Shown: one piece after another, positions 1 to 7,004 of the stretch
Layout of the letters: every line of letters starts with the position of its first letter
Numbering within the stretch: the stretch's first letter is position 1
Assembly (NCBI RefSeq): GCF_000413435.1
Contig: NZ_KE340331.1
Location: 1-25,333, forward strand
DNA: 25,333 bases
Reading direction: 5' to 3'
Source of the DNA: Campylobacter ureolyticus ACS-301-V-Sch3b
Lineage (GTDB): Bacteria; Campylobacterota; Campylobacteria; Campylobacterales; Campylobacteraceae
Notes under the pieces: model-generated
Seen by the model: the letters and a program-made list of their open reading frames with translations, nothing else
Databases searched by the model: none
Told to the model about the DNA's origin: nothing
Program-made: the position numbers and the translations under genes

Positions 1-53
1 AACTATGAGTTTTTGTCAGTGAACTATGAGTTTTTGTCAGTGAACTATGAGTT
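1..53 (+). repeat. Iteron array A: two perfect copies plus a truncated third
   Basis: Units begin at 1, 22 and 43. The first two are identical over 21 bp (core aactatgagtttttgtca plus gtg). The third keeps only its first 11 bases and then diverges. The 21-bp period, two helical turns, is typical of iterons. The window starts exactly at a unit boundary, so further copies before base 1 cannot be excluded. Confidence 0.9.
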
Positions 54-75
54 CGAATTTTGTAAGTCATTTATT

Positions 76-99
76 ATGAGAATACTTGACATAACTCAT
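76..99. promoter_or_regulatory. Candidate Rep auto-operator overlapping the rep promoter
   Basis: ATGAG at 76-80 and CTCAT at 95-99 form an inverted repeat around the -35 box. Each half is part of the iteron core (tatgagtt). In Rep_3 plasmids such as pPS10, operators are inverted partial iterons bound by Rep dimers that repress rep. The role here is inferred from position and sequence. A similar inverted site lies at 24791-24804 near the traK promoter. Confidence 0.5.
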
Positions 100-114
100 T
101 TTAAAAAGTATAAT
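86..114 (+). promoter_or_regulatory. rep promoter (sigma70)
   Basis: TTGACA at 86-91 and TATAAT at 109-114 are separated by 17 bp, a full consensus promoter. Transcription would start near 121 and give a leader of about 145 nt that contains iterons 4 to 7. Confidence 0.8.
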
Positions 115-118
115 TTCT

Positions 119-139
119 AATTATGACTTTTTGTCCGTA
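119..139 (+). repeat. Single variant iteron
   Basis: The sequence aattatgactttttgtccg matches the iteron core with a few substitutions (c to t, g to c, a to c). It lies just downstream of the rep promoter, so Rep binding here could affect rep transcription. Confidence 0.75.
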
Positions 140-180
140 GATAAAAATAACATCTATTTTATGGGGATTTTAAAAAATTT

Positions 181-242
181 AACTATGACTTTTTGTCAGT
201 TAAAATGTATTTTTGTCTTTGAATTATGAGTTTTTGTCCGCG
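181..242 (+). repeat. Iteron array B: three units before rep
   Basis: Units begin at 181 (aactatgactttttgtca), 202 (degenerate, aaaatgtatttttgtc) and 222 (aattatgagtttttgtccg), spaced 21 and 20 bp. The array ends about 24 bp before the rep start codon and lies within the predicted rep 5' leader. Confidence 0.85.
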
Positions 243-265
243 AGAAATAGCTAAAAGGAGATAAT

Positions 266-976
266 GTGGCTAAAAAAATAGATAAAAATGAGATCGTTGA
301 AGTTAGAAATTTATCAGATAGAAAAACCATAACCCAGGCAAATGCTATGATAAATTCTAAATATACTTTAAATTTAAGCGAACAAAGGCTAATTCTTCTT
401 GCCATAGCACAAATTGACAGCGTAAATGATGAAAGTTTTTTTAAATTCAGCTGCACTGTAAGAGAGCTTGAAAAAGAACTAAATATAGATTTAAATGAAA
501 ATAGATTAAAAGATTTAGCGGTAAATATATTAAAAAAACCTTTATTGATTAAGGATGGAATAAATTGGATTGCTTGTAATTGGTTTAGTAGTTTTAAATA
601 TTATGGGGGAGAAGCTAGAATGGAATTTAAAATTAGCGATGATTTAGTTCCATATTTATTAAAATTAAAAGAGAAATTTACAACTTATTCTTTGGAGGTT
701 GCTATACAATTTCAAGGAAAATATACTACAAGATTTTACGAATTTTGTATGCAAGTTAGAAACCAGGATAAAAAAGAGATTAATTTCGAGCTTGATTTTT
801 TATATGAGCTTTTACAACTTCCAAAAAGTTTAAGAGTTTTTGGAGATTTTAAGAGATATGTTTTAGATCCGAGCATCGATGAAATAAACGAAAAAACTGA
901 AATCAAAGCAAATTATGAAGCAATAAAAACAGGTCGTAAATATACAAATTTGATTTTAAGCTGGGAATGTGCCTAA
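266..976 (+). CDS. Plasmid replication initiator (Rep_3 / RepB family)
   Basis: This 236-residue protein should bind the upstream iterons and start plasmid replication. The N-terminal half (about residues 28-55, including NLSEQRLILLAIAQID) matches the first winged-helix domain of Rep_3 initiators. The second half carries the pattern FQGKYTTRFYEF (about residues 149-160) and a C-terminal region typical of the second winged helix. Length is normal for the family. The start is GTG at 266, preceded by AAAAGGAG. The ATG two bases earlier is out of frame and soon meets a stop. The gene has its own promoter and probably represses itself through Rep dimers at the iteron-like operator. No closer homologue can be named without a search. 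Confidence 0.9.
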   Translation: MAKKIDKNEIVEVRNLSDRKTITQANAMINSKYTLNLSEQRLILLAIAQIDSVNDESFFKFSCTVRELEKELNIDLNENRLKDLAVNILKKPLLIKDGINWIACNWFSSFKYYGGEARMEFKISDDLVPYLLKLKEKFTTYSLEVAIQFQGKYTTRFYEFCMQVRNQDKKEINFELDFLYELLQLPKSLRVFGDFKRYVLDPSIDEINEKTEIKANYEAIKTGRKYTNLILSWECA

Positions 977-991
977 ATTTTTATTATTTTA

Positions 992-1000
992 TGATATAAT
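992..1000 (+). promoter_or_regulatory. Extended -10 promoter ahead of the trb operon
   Basis: TGATATAAT (TG-n-TATAAT, -10 at 995-1000) in a T-rich context is the usual Campylobacter sigma70 pattern, which needs no strong -35. Transcription would start near 1007, 20 nt before the G-tract reading frame and about 170 nt before trbB. It is the only promoter I see between rep and trbB. Confidence 0.6.
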
Positions 1001-1028
1001 TACATTTATATTATTTTTTGGAGTAAAA

Positions 1029-1079
1029 ATGAATTATTTGCCGTATAGCTCGGGGGGGGGGGGAGCAGAAGCCCACTAA
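1029..1079 (+). CDS. Short G-tract reading frame, out of phase in this sequence
   Basis: An ATG at 1029 has a good ribosome site (GGAG at 1020-1023, 5-nt spacing). It opens a frame that begins MNYLPYSS and then runs through the 12-G tract into polyglycine. With 12 Gs it ends after 16 residues at TAA 1077-1079. With 11 Gs it would run 50 residues to TGA 1180-1182, overlapping the trbB start as ATGA. With 10 or 13 Gs it also stays open, to TGA 1187-1189. The downstream sequence does not resemble a known protein to me. It may be a leader peptide whose length, set by slippage, couples or uncouples translation of trbB, or simply non-coding DNA. Confidence 0.4.
   Translation: MNYLPYSSGGGGAEAH
1052..1063 (+). 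repeat. Poly-G tract of 12
   Basis: Twelve consecutive Gs stand in sequence that is otherwise strongly AT-rich. Campylobacter poly-G tracts of about 8 to 12 are classic slippage-prone phase-variation sites. It lies between the promoter at 992-1000 and trbB, inside a translated-looking frame. The exact count in an assembly may be a sequencing call or a majority state. Confidence 0.9.
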
Positions 1080-1178
1080 GTTTTGTTTATCAAAATTTAA
1101 TCTCTATTTTTACACAAAATTTATACTTTCTACATTTTTTAAAAATCAATCTTTTACTTTTTATAAGGAATTTAGCAG

Positions 1179-2123
1179 ATGAACGCTGAATTTCAAGATC
1201 GCATAATTGTTAAGATCAAAAGAGAACTTGGAGATGAGATCTTAAATTTTCTTTATGATGATGAAACAATAGAAATTATGCTTAATTCTGATTCGAACCT
1301 TTGGGTTGAAAAACTAGGGCAAGATATGCAATGTCATGGTAAATTTTCAGAATCAAAAGCAAAATCTATAATTGGATCAGTTGCTTCTTTTTTAGATACA
1401 ACCGTAAATGTAGATAATCCAATACTTGAATGCGAACTCCCAGTTGATGGCTCACGCTTTGAAGCACTAATTCCGCCAGTTGTGGCAACTCCAACTTTTA
1501 CCATACGAAAAAAAGCAATCAAAATTTTTACCTTAGATGATTATATTAAATCAGAAATTTTAACACCAAAACAAAAACAAATAATTGAAAAAGCAATTTT
1601 AGAAAGAGAAAATATTTTGATCGTTGGTGGAACAGGAAGTGGAAAAACAACTTTTGCAAATGCAATAATTGCAGGTATTGCAAGACTTACACCAGAACAC
1701 AGAATTATAATCATAGAAGATACAGCAGAATTACAATGTGCTTCAAAAAACAAAGTTGTATTAAGAACTAGTGATAAAGCTGATATGCTAAGACTTTTAA
1801 AAGCAACAATGCGTTTAAGACCTGATAGGATAATTGTTGGAGAAACTAGGGGAAAAGAAGCTTTGGATCTATTAAAAGCTTGGAATACAGGTCATCCAGG
1901 TGGAATTGCAACAGTTCATGCAAATTCTGCTTATGGAGGACTTACACGACTAGAACAATTAATTAGCGAAGTATCAACTACAAATATGAGCGAACTCATC
2001 GCAGAAGCTGTAAATTTAGTTGTTTTTATCAAAAAAACAAACAACGGAAGAAAAATAAAAGAAATTATAAAAATTTCAGGTTTTAACAATGAAAATAAAA
2101 AATACATTTTTAATCAAATTTAA
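1179..2123 (+). CDS. trbB: TrbB / VirB11 conjugative transfer ATPase
   Basis: This 314-residue hexameric traffic ATPase sits at the inner-membrane base of the type IV secretion channel and powers pilus assembly and DNA transfer. Walker A is GGTGSGKTT at residues 150-158, followed by a Walker B-type stretch (RIIIIEDTAEL), the arginine-rich RLRPDRIIVGE segment and the VirB11 box GHPGGIATVHAN. The N-terminal part matches the family's ring-forming domain. Length is standard for TrbB. The ATG at 1179 has AAGGA at 1165-1169, with spacing slightly longer than usual. The first gene of the long plus-strand transfer array, it directly follows the G-tract frame that could be translationally coupled to it. 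Confidence 0.95.
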   Translation: MNAEFQDRIIVKIKRELGDEILNFLYDDETIEIMLNSDSNLWVEKLGQDMQCHGKFSESKAKSIIGSVASFLDTTVNVDNPILECELPVDGSRFEALIPPVVATPTFTIRKKAIKIFTLDDYIKSEILTPKQKQIIEKAILERENILIVGGTGSGKTTFANAIIAGIARLTPEHRIIIIEDTAELQCASKNKVVLRTSDKADMLRLLKATMRLRPDRIIVGETRGKEALDLLKAWNTGHPGGIATVHANSAYGGLTRLEQLISEVSTTNMSELIAEAVNLVVFIKKTNNGRKIKEIIKISGFNNENKKYIFNQI

Positions 2124-2138
2124 TTTAAGGAGAAAATT

Positions 2139-2438
2139 ATGTTGAAAAGATATTTAATGCTTTTCTTTATTTTTGGTGCTGTGTTTGCATTTGCTTCAAC
2201 AACAGGTGGAGGATTACCTTGGGAAAGCCCACTTCAAACCATTAAAGCAAGTATTACAGGTCCTGTTGCTTTTATTATTTCTTTATTGGCAATAGTCGCA
2301 GCTGGTGTTGGACTTGTATTTGGTGGAGAATTTTCAGGTTTTGTTAAAACTCTTATATACGTAGTTTTGGTTGTTGCTTTAATTGTTGGTGCTGTAAATA
2401 TTATGAATATGTTTGGGGCTTCTGGGGCTTTAATATGA
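2139..2438 (+). CDS. trbC: TrbC / VirB2 major pilin precursor
   Basis: This 99-residue pilin precursor has a signal peptide (residues 1-19, cleavage predicted after AFA) and then a mature region starting STTGGGLPWES with two hydrophobic helices around GPVAFIISLLAIVAAG and VKTLIYVVLVVALIVG. The pattern matches RP4 TrbC closely. RP4 TrbC is trimmed by the peptidase TraF and joined head to tail. Here Ser20 and Gly96 are in the matching places, leaving a three-residue tail (ALI), and a TraF gene is present at 19139. The ribosome site AAGGAG precedes the ATG. The stop overlaps the trbD start as ATGA. Confidence 0.93.
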   Translation: MLKRYLMLFFIFGAVFAFASTTGGGLPWESPLQTIKASITGPVAFIISLLAIVAAGVGLVFGGEFSGFVKTLIYVVLVVALIVGAVNIMNMFGASGALI

Positions 2439-2725
2439 GCGAACAACTACAAAGAGCTGATATATATTCGGCTCTAAATAAGCCAAATTTGATTTTTGGT
2501 GCCGATAGAGAGTTGATACTTGTAACAGGTGTAATCAGCTTTGCATTAATTTTTACAGGTCTTACGTTTATAACTACTATTCTTGGTTTATTTTTGCTTT
2601 TCTTTTGTGGTTTTTTTCTTAGACTTATGGCAAAAAGCGATCCACTAATGAGATTTATATTTATGAGACAATTAAAATATAAAAACTTTTATGTAGCGAG
2701 ATCAACTCCATTTATAAAGGCTTAA
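2435..2725 (+). CDS. trbD: TrbD / VirB3 inner-membrane protein
   Basis: This 96-residue protein has two adjoining hydrophobic segments at about residues 26-66 and a basic C-terminal segment, as in TrbD/VirB3. VirB3 proteins act with the VirB4 ATPase at the inner membrane during pilus biogenesis. The start overlaps the trbC stop by 4 nt, and trbE begins one base after its stop, so trbC, trbD and trbE are tightly coupled. Assignment rests on hydropathy, size and gene order more than on a strong motif. Confidence 0.88.
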   Translation: MSEQLQRADIYSALNKPNLIFGADRELILVTGVISFALIFTGLTFITTILGLFLLFFCGFFLRLMAKSDPLMRFIFMRQLKYKNFYVARSTPFIKA

Positions 2726-2726
2726 T

Positions 2727-5177
2727 ATGTTACCACTTAAAGAATTTAGATCAAGTAATTTAGCCTTCCCCGACATATTAAATTATGCTAGTTTTATTGA
2801 TGATGGAGTGCTTTTAAACAAAGATGGAAGTCTTACAGCAGGATTTTATTATAGAGCTGGGGATATTTCATCTATGACATTTACCGATAGAAATTCTTTA
2901 AGTTCAAAAATTAACACAATTCTTACAAGGCTTGGAGACGGTTGGGCTGTTCATATAGATTGTTCAAGACTTAAAGTTGAAAATTATATCGATGGAAAAA
3001 CACATTTTTCAAACGAAATAGCTCAAATTTTAGAAAACGAAAGAAAGCAGTATTTTAAAAATGTAGAGCATTTCGAAAATATTTTTACAATAATTTTTAC
3101 ATATTTACCGCCAAATAAAAATATATCAAAAATTACAGATATGATGATAATCGATGAAGGAGTTACCAAAAATCAAAGTCAAAAAATATTAGAATATTTT
3201 AAAAATTCAATCGAAGATTTAGAAAGAAGTTTAAGTAATTTTATAAAAATTGAAAAGATGAAACAAAGAGTGGCAATTGATGAATACAATAATGAGTATA
3301 TTTTAGATGATATGCTTGAATATATTAATTTTTGTATTTGTGGCAATAGACAAAGAGTTATACTTCCAAAAATTCCTATGTATCTTGATTGTCTTCTTGG
3401 TGCAAAAGAATTTATTACAGGAATGAGACCAAAAATCAACGACAAATATATTGGAATTGTTGCAATTGATGGTTTTCCAAGTGATAGCTATCCAAATATC
3501 TTAAATTTACTTACAGAACTTGGTTTTAATTATAGATTTAACACTAGATTTATATTCCTTGATAGCCAAACTGCTTTAAAATCATTAAATAAATACCGCA
3601 AAAAATGGCAGCAAAAAACAAGGGGTTGGCTAGACCAGCTTTTAGATAGACCATCTACAAGAATTGACGAACACGCTGTTTTAATGGTAAAAGAACTAGA
3701 TAGTGCAATTACTGAAATAAATAGTGGGCTTTTAGCTTATGGATATTACTCTGCAAATATTTTAATTTTTGATGAAAATATCGATAAATTAGAAGAAAAT
3801 TTAAAAGAAGTAAAATCAGCCCTAGAAAAACTTGGTTTTATGGCAAGAGTTGAAACGATTAATGCAGTTGAAGCTTATCTTGGTTCGCTTCCAGGGTTTG
3901 TTTATCCAAATTTAAGAAGACCTGTAATAAATACTTTAAATTTGGCTCATCTTATTCCTCTTGCTTCAATTTGGGCGGGAGAAAAATATAATCCAAGTGA
4001 TAAATTTCCGCCAAATTCTCCGCCGTTAATGCAAGTTATTACTTATGGAGCAACGCCTTTTAGATTAAATTTGCATGTTGGAGATATAGGGCATACTGTC
4101 ATATTTGGACCAACAGGAGCTGGAAAATCTGTTTTACTTGCTAATATTCTTTTGGCGTTTCAAAAGTATCAAAATTCTAAAATATTTGCATTTGATAAAG
4201 GAATGAGTCTTTTTGCACCATCTATTGCAACTGGTGGAACTCATTATGATATAGCAGGAGAAGGCTCAAAACTTGCTTTTGCACCACTTAGTAATATAAA
4301 AACACCTTCTCAAATTGCTTGGGCTGAAAATTGGATAGAAACTTGCCTTAAACTTCAAAATGTAGAAATTACACCAAAATACAAAAAAACTATACACGAA
4401 GCAATGTTATCTCACATAAATACAAATTCAAAATCATTAACTGAATTTATATCAAATTTACAAGATCAAACTTTAAGAGATGCATTAAATCATTACGCAA
4501 TAAGTGGTCCAGCTGGATTTTTACTTGACGCTGAAAAAGATAATTTAAATTTAGCCAACATAACTGTTTTTGAAATAGAAAATTTAATGAATTTAGGCGA
4601 AGAAAACATAATTCCAACTTTGCTTTATATATTCTATCGAATAGAACAAAATTTAGATGGAAATCCAACAATACTAATAATTGATGAAGCTTGGATTGCT
4701 TTGGGTCATCCTGTATTTAAAAATAAAATTGTTGAATGGCTTAAAGTTTTGAGAAAAGCAAATTGTGCTGTTATTATGGCGACACAAAGTTTAAGCGATA
4801 GTGCAAAGAGTGGAATTTTAGATGTATTGCAAGAATCTTGCCCTACGAAAATATTTTTACCTAACAATGAAGCTTTTAACAAAGGAAGTGAAAACACACT
4901 TGGTCCTTATGATTTTTATAAAATTTTTGGGCTTAATGATGTCCAAATAAGCATTATTTCAGACGCAATACCAAAAAGAGAATACTATTTTGTATCACCG
5001 CTTGGCACTAGACTTTTTAATTTAGGACTTGGAAGAGTAAATTTATCTTTAAGTGCAATAAGCGATAAAAATAGCATTCGAAAAATAAAAAATCTTTTTA
5101 ATAAATTTGGTAATGACTGGGTATATGAATGGTTTAAAGAAGAAAACATTGATATATCAAATTTAAAGGAGAATTGA
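2727..5177 (+). CDS. trbE: TrbE / VirB4 transfer ATPase
   Basis: The largest channel ATPase, 816 residues, works at the cytoplasmic face of the secretion channel. The N-terminal CagE/TrbE/VirB-type domain spans roughly residues 1-400. The C-terminal RecA-like motor has Walker A GPTGAGKS at residues 461-468 and Walker B ILIIDEAW with Asp653 and Glu654, followed by the KANCAVIMATQSLSD segment typical of VirB4. Full length for the family with no break. It directly follows trbD and is followed by trbM, with AAGGAG before the trbM start. Confidence 0.95.
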   Translation: MLPLKEFRSSNLAFPDILNYASFIDDGVLLNKDGSLTAGFYYRAGDISSMTFTDRNSLSSKINTILTRLGDGWAVHIDCSRLKVENYIDGKTHFSNEIAQILENERKQYFKNVEHFENIFTIIFTYLPPNKNISKITDMMIIDEGVTKNQSQKILEYFKNSIEDLERSLSNFIKIEKMKQRVAIDEYNNEYILDDMLEYINFCICGNRQRVILPKIPMYLDCLLGAKEFITGMRPKINDKYIGIVAIDGFPSDSYPNILNLLTELGFNYRFNTRFIFLDSQTALKSLNKYRKKWQQKTRGWLDQLLDRPSTRIDEHAVLMVKELDSAITEINSGLLAYGYYSANILIFDENIDKLEENLKEVKSALEKLGFMARVETINAVEAYLGSLPGFVYPNLRRPVINTLNLAHLIPLASIWAGEKYNPSDKFPPNSPPLMQVITYGATPFRLNLHVGDIGHTVIFGPTGAGKSVLLANILLAFQKYQNSKIFAFDKGMSLFAPSIATGGTHYDIAGEGSKLAFAPLSNIKTPSQIAWAENWIETCLKLQNVEITPKYKKTIHEAMLSHINTNSKSLTEFISNLQDQTLRDALNHYAISGPAGFLLDAEKDNLNLANITVFEIENLMNLGEENIIPTLLYIFYRIEQNLDGNPTILIIDEAWIALGHPVFKNKIVEWLKVLRKANCAVIMATQSLSDSAKSGILDVLQESCPTKIFLPNNEAFNKGSENTLGPYDFYKIFGLNDVQISIISDAIPKREYYFVSPLGTRLFNLGLGRVNLSLSAISDKNSIRKIKNLFNKFGNDWVYEWFKEENIDISNLKEN

Positions 5178-5178
5178 T

Positions 5179-5877
5179 ATGAGTAAAAAATACATTTTAT
5201 TCTTTGGTGTTTTAGCAACAATTTTTAGTATAAACATAAATGCTAGTGAGCTTACAGGAGATACTAAACTTGCTTGTGAAGCTCTTTTATGTTTATCAAG
5301 TGGCACAAGACCAAGTGAATGCAGTCCGTCGTTAAACAGATATTTTTCCATTAAAGAGAAAAAATGGAAAGACACAATAAAAGCTAGGGCTGATTTTTTA
5401 AAGCTTTGCCCTGTTGATGGTGCAGATATAAAAGATCCAATTTTTGCAGATCTAAGAGATAATGTTTTACCAAATTCAGACCCTAGAAAATGCACTGCTA
5501 GTTACTTTAATTCCCACCCTGAAACAAAATGTGTAAGAGAAAGTTGCGGGGAAAGAAGATGTCGTTGTGTAGAGTATAAATACAGACCAAAAACTTCAAT
5601 TCCAAGTGAGTGTCAAAGATTGATTACTCATCAATACACAAACATAAGACCAAAAAATATCTGCCAAAACACAAAATGGTATAGCGATGATGAATGGTAT
5701 AGCGGTTATACCCAAATAGAAATTTCAAAAGAAGAATATTTAAAACTAAAAGATAGCGAAATTGAAGTTAGTTTTTCTAATCCATATATCAAAAGAAGAA
5801 GGGCAAATTTAAATAGTCCATTAAATAAATTTTATAAAAAAGCACCAATACAAAAAGATTGCTGGATAAATGAATAA
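5179..5877 (+). CDS. trbM: TrbM family protein
   Basis: This 232-residue secreted, cysteine-rich protein has a signal peptide (about residues 1-23) and the TrbM signature at about residues 32-57, with segments ACEALLCLSSGTRPSECSPS and then NRYF. A following cysteine-rich part (CVRESCGERRCRCVEY) suggests several disulfides in the periplasm. TrbM belongs to the RP4 mating-pair region, but its exact job is not well defined. It sits between trbE and trbJ, and the frame ends inside the first possible ATG of the next gene. In RP4 trbM lies after trbL, so its place here is one sign of reshuffled blocks. Confidence 0.88.
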   Translation: MSKKYILFFGVLATIFSININASELTGDTKLACEALLCLSSGTRPSECSPSLNRYFSIKEKKWKDTIKARADFLKLCPVDGADIKDPIFADLRDNVLPNSDPRKCTASYFNSHPETKCVRESCGERRCRCVEYKYRPKTSIPSECQRLITHQYTNIRPKNICQNTKWYSDDEWYSGYTQIEISKEEYLKLKDSEIEVSFSNPYIKRRRANLNSPLNKFYKKAPIQKDCWINE

Positions 5878-5887
5878 AGGATTTAAA

Positions 5888-6709
5888 ATGAATATTCTTA
5901 TTTCAAAAAATAAAAAACAAGCTATAAAAAAATTATCTATTGCTGTTTTAACTTCTATGTTTTTAACTACAAATTCATTAAATGCAAGTGGTATTCCAAC
6001 AGTTGATGTTGCTGCGATAGCACAAGCTGTTATGAATTACGCTCAAATGATGAAAGATTACACAATGCAAATTCAACAATACGAACAAATGTATTCGCAG
6101 CTTCAACAACAAATGAGAATGGTTCAAATGCAAGTTCAAAATTTGCAGAGCTTAAAAAACTATGATTGGAAAGATTTAGGAACTATCCTTTATCAAACAA
6201 GAAATGTAATGTCTAAGGTTCAAGGAATTTCATATGATCTTGGAAATGTTTCTAGGGTATTTGAAGAAACTTACAAAAATGCTAATGAATACAAAGATAT
6301 TTTCAAAAACTCACCAAATGAAAAAAGCAGAAATGAAGCTTATTCAAAACAATATGATGAAATTTTAGCCAAAAATCAAAATACTTTTAAAGGAACATTG
6401 CAAAAATTAGAGCTTATGGAAAGTGATTTTGACAATGAAACAAAAATCATAGCAAAATTAAAACAAAGATCACAAAATTCAAAAGGAGCTTTGGAAGTAG
6501 CACAAGCTGGAAATGATTTAATAGCTTATCAAATCGATGAAACAAGAAAGCTAAGAAAAGTAATGATGGATCAAAGCAATATGATGACAAATTATATGGC
6601 TTCTCAAAATAATAAAGAAATGATGAATAAAGCAGCTTCGGAAAAGCTCCGTGCAGGTAAAAATGACTGGGAAGATAAGAGCAAACCAAACATTTATAAA
6701 AAATTCTAA
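5888..6709 (+). CDS. trbJ: TrbJ / VirB5 pilus-associated protein
   Basis: This 273-residue periplasmic protein has a signal peptide (about residues 1-34, ending NSLNA) and a long glutamine- and methionine-rich coiled-coil region (YAQMMKDYTMQIQQYEQMYSQ split over residues about 50-72). VirB5/TrbJ proteins form the pilus tip and help attachment. An ATG at 5870 is in frame but lacks a ribosome site and lies within the trbM end. The ATG at 5888 has AAAGGAT six bases away, so I prefer it. The C-terminus, GKNDWEDKSKPNIYKKF, is nearly repeated at the end of the next gene. Confidence 0.88.
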   Translation: MNILISKNKKQAIKKLSIAVLTSMFLTTNSLNASGIPTVDVAAIAQAVMNYAQMMKDYTMQIQQYEQMYSQLQQQMRMVQMQVQNLQSLKNYDWKDLGTILYQTRNVMSKVQGISYDLGNVSRVFEETYKNANEYKDIFKNSPNEKSRNEAYSKQYDEILAKNQNTFKGTLQKLELMESDFDNETKIIAKLKQRSQNSKGALEVAQAGNDLIAYQIDETRKLRKVMMDQSNMMTNYMASQNNKEMMNKAASEKLRAGKNDWEDKSKPNIYKKF

Positions 6710-6710
6710 T
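6654..6710 (+). repeat. 57-bp direct repeat, copy 1 (3' end of trbJ)
   Basis: This segment matches 6949-7005 at about 54 of 57 positions with no gap and is read in the same frame in both genes. It encodes the C-terminal GKNDWEDKS motif of TrbJ and includes the stop codon. The offset is 295 bp. Confidence 0.9.
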
Positions 6711-6724
6711 AAGGAATATTTATG

Positions 6725-6730
6725 TATAAT
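6725..6730 (+). promoter_or_regulatory. Possible internal -10 before trbK
   Basis: TATAAT preceded directly by TG, in the only gap between trbJ and trbK. A start near 6737 would leave about 22 nt before the trbK ATG, enough for the AAAGGA ribosome site at 6745-6750. It could give extra expression of the exclusion protein. No good -35 is visible. Confidence 0.3.
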
Positions 6731-6758
6731 ACACAAATTTATTTAAAGGATATGAAAA

Positions 6759-7004
6759 ATGAAAAATATATTTTTCGCTTTTACTTTGTTATTTTTAGTT
6801 GGTTGCGAGAAAGAAGCAAAAACAAAAGCTTATTATACAGAGCATTTAGACGAAGCAAAAATAAAAGTCCAAGAGTGCAAAAAAGTGGAGAAATTAAATG
6901 AAACACAGCGTCTTGAATGCCAAAATGCTAATTCCGCTATTCTTAGCTCAGGTAAAAATGACTGGGAAGATAAGAGCAGACCAGACATTTATAAAAATTT
7001 CTAA
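6759..7004 (+). CDS. trbK: TrbK / EexN-type entry-exclusion lipoprotein
   Basis: This 81-residue lipoprotein has lipobox LVGC with Cys16 as the predicted lipid-modified first mature residue. The remainder contains paired cysteines and the pattern YYTEHLDEAKIKVQECKK followed by LECQNANSAI, which resembles EexN/TrbK exclusion lipoproteins (a Cys, then Cys-x-Asn-Ala). Such proteins sit in the membrane of plasmid-bearing cells and block redundant mating. The position between trbJ and trbL is the same as in RP4. The last 17 residues look copied from trbJ. Its 3' part is overlapped by the start of trbL in another frame. Confidence 0.68.
   Translation: MKNIFFAFTLLFLVGCEKEAKTKAYYTEHLDEAKIKVQECKKVEKLNETQRLECQNANSAILSSGKNDWEDKSRPDIYKNF

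Larger units (their letters stand above)
1..242. other. Iteron-type replication origin (oriV)
   Basis: About seven copies of a unit of about 21 bp with core aactatgagtttttgtca lie immediately upstream of a Rep_3-family initiator gene. Two perfect copies and a truncated third are at 1-53, one variant is at 119-139, and a second group of three is at 181-242. This arrangement is known from iteron plasmids, where Rep monomers bind the iterons to open the origin. If the molecule is circular, the AT-rich 11-bp tandem repeats at 25308-25329 lie directly beside the first array and could be the melting region. I found no clear DnaA box. Confidence 0.85.

Noticed and set aside
1..53. CRISPR array
   Set aside because: The 21-bp units are directly abutted with no spacers and lie before a rep gene, so they are iterons. 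I saw no other spaced-repeat array.
5870..5887. Earlier start for trbJ at 5870
   Set aside because: Lies within the trbM end with no ribosome site; the ATG at 5888 has AAAGGAT and gives a normal signal peptide.
6722..6901. A 59-residue frame with AAGGA upstream that ends as ATGA on the trbL start
   Set aside because: It runs in another frame through trbK, whose lipobox and cysteine pattern are convincing; the alternative product is basic and featureless.
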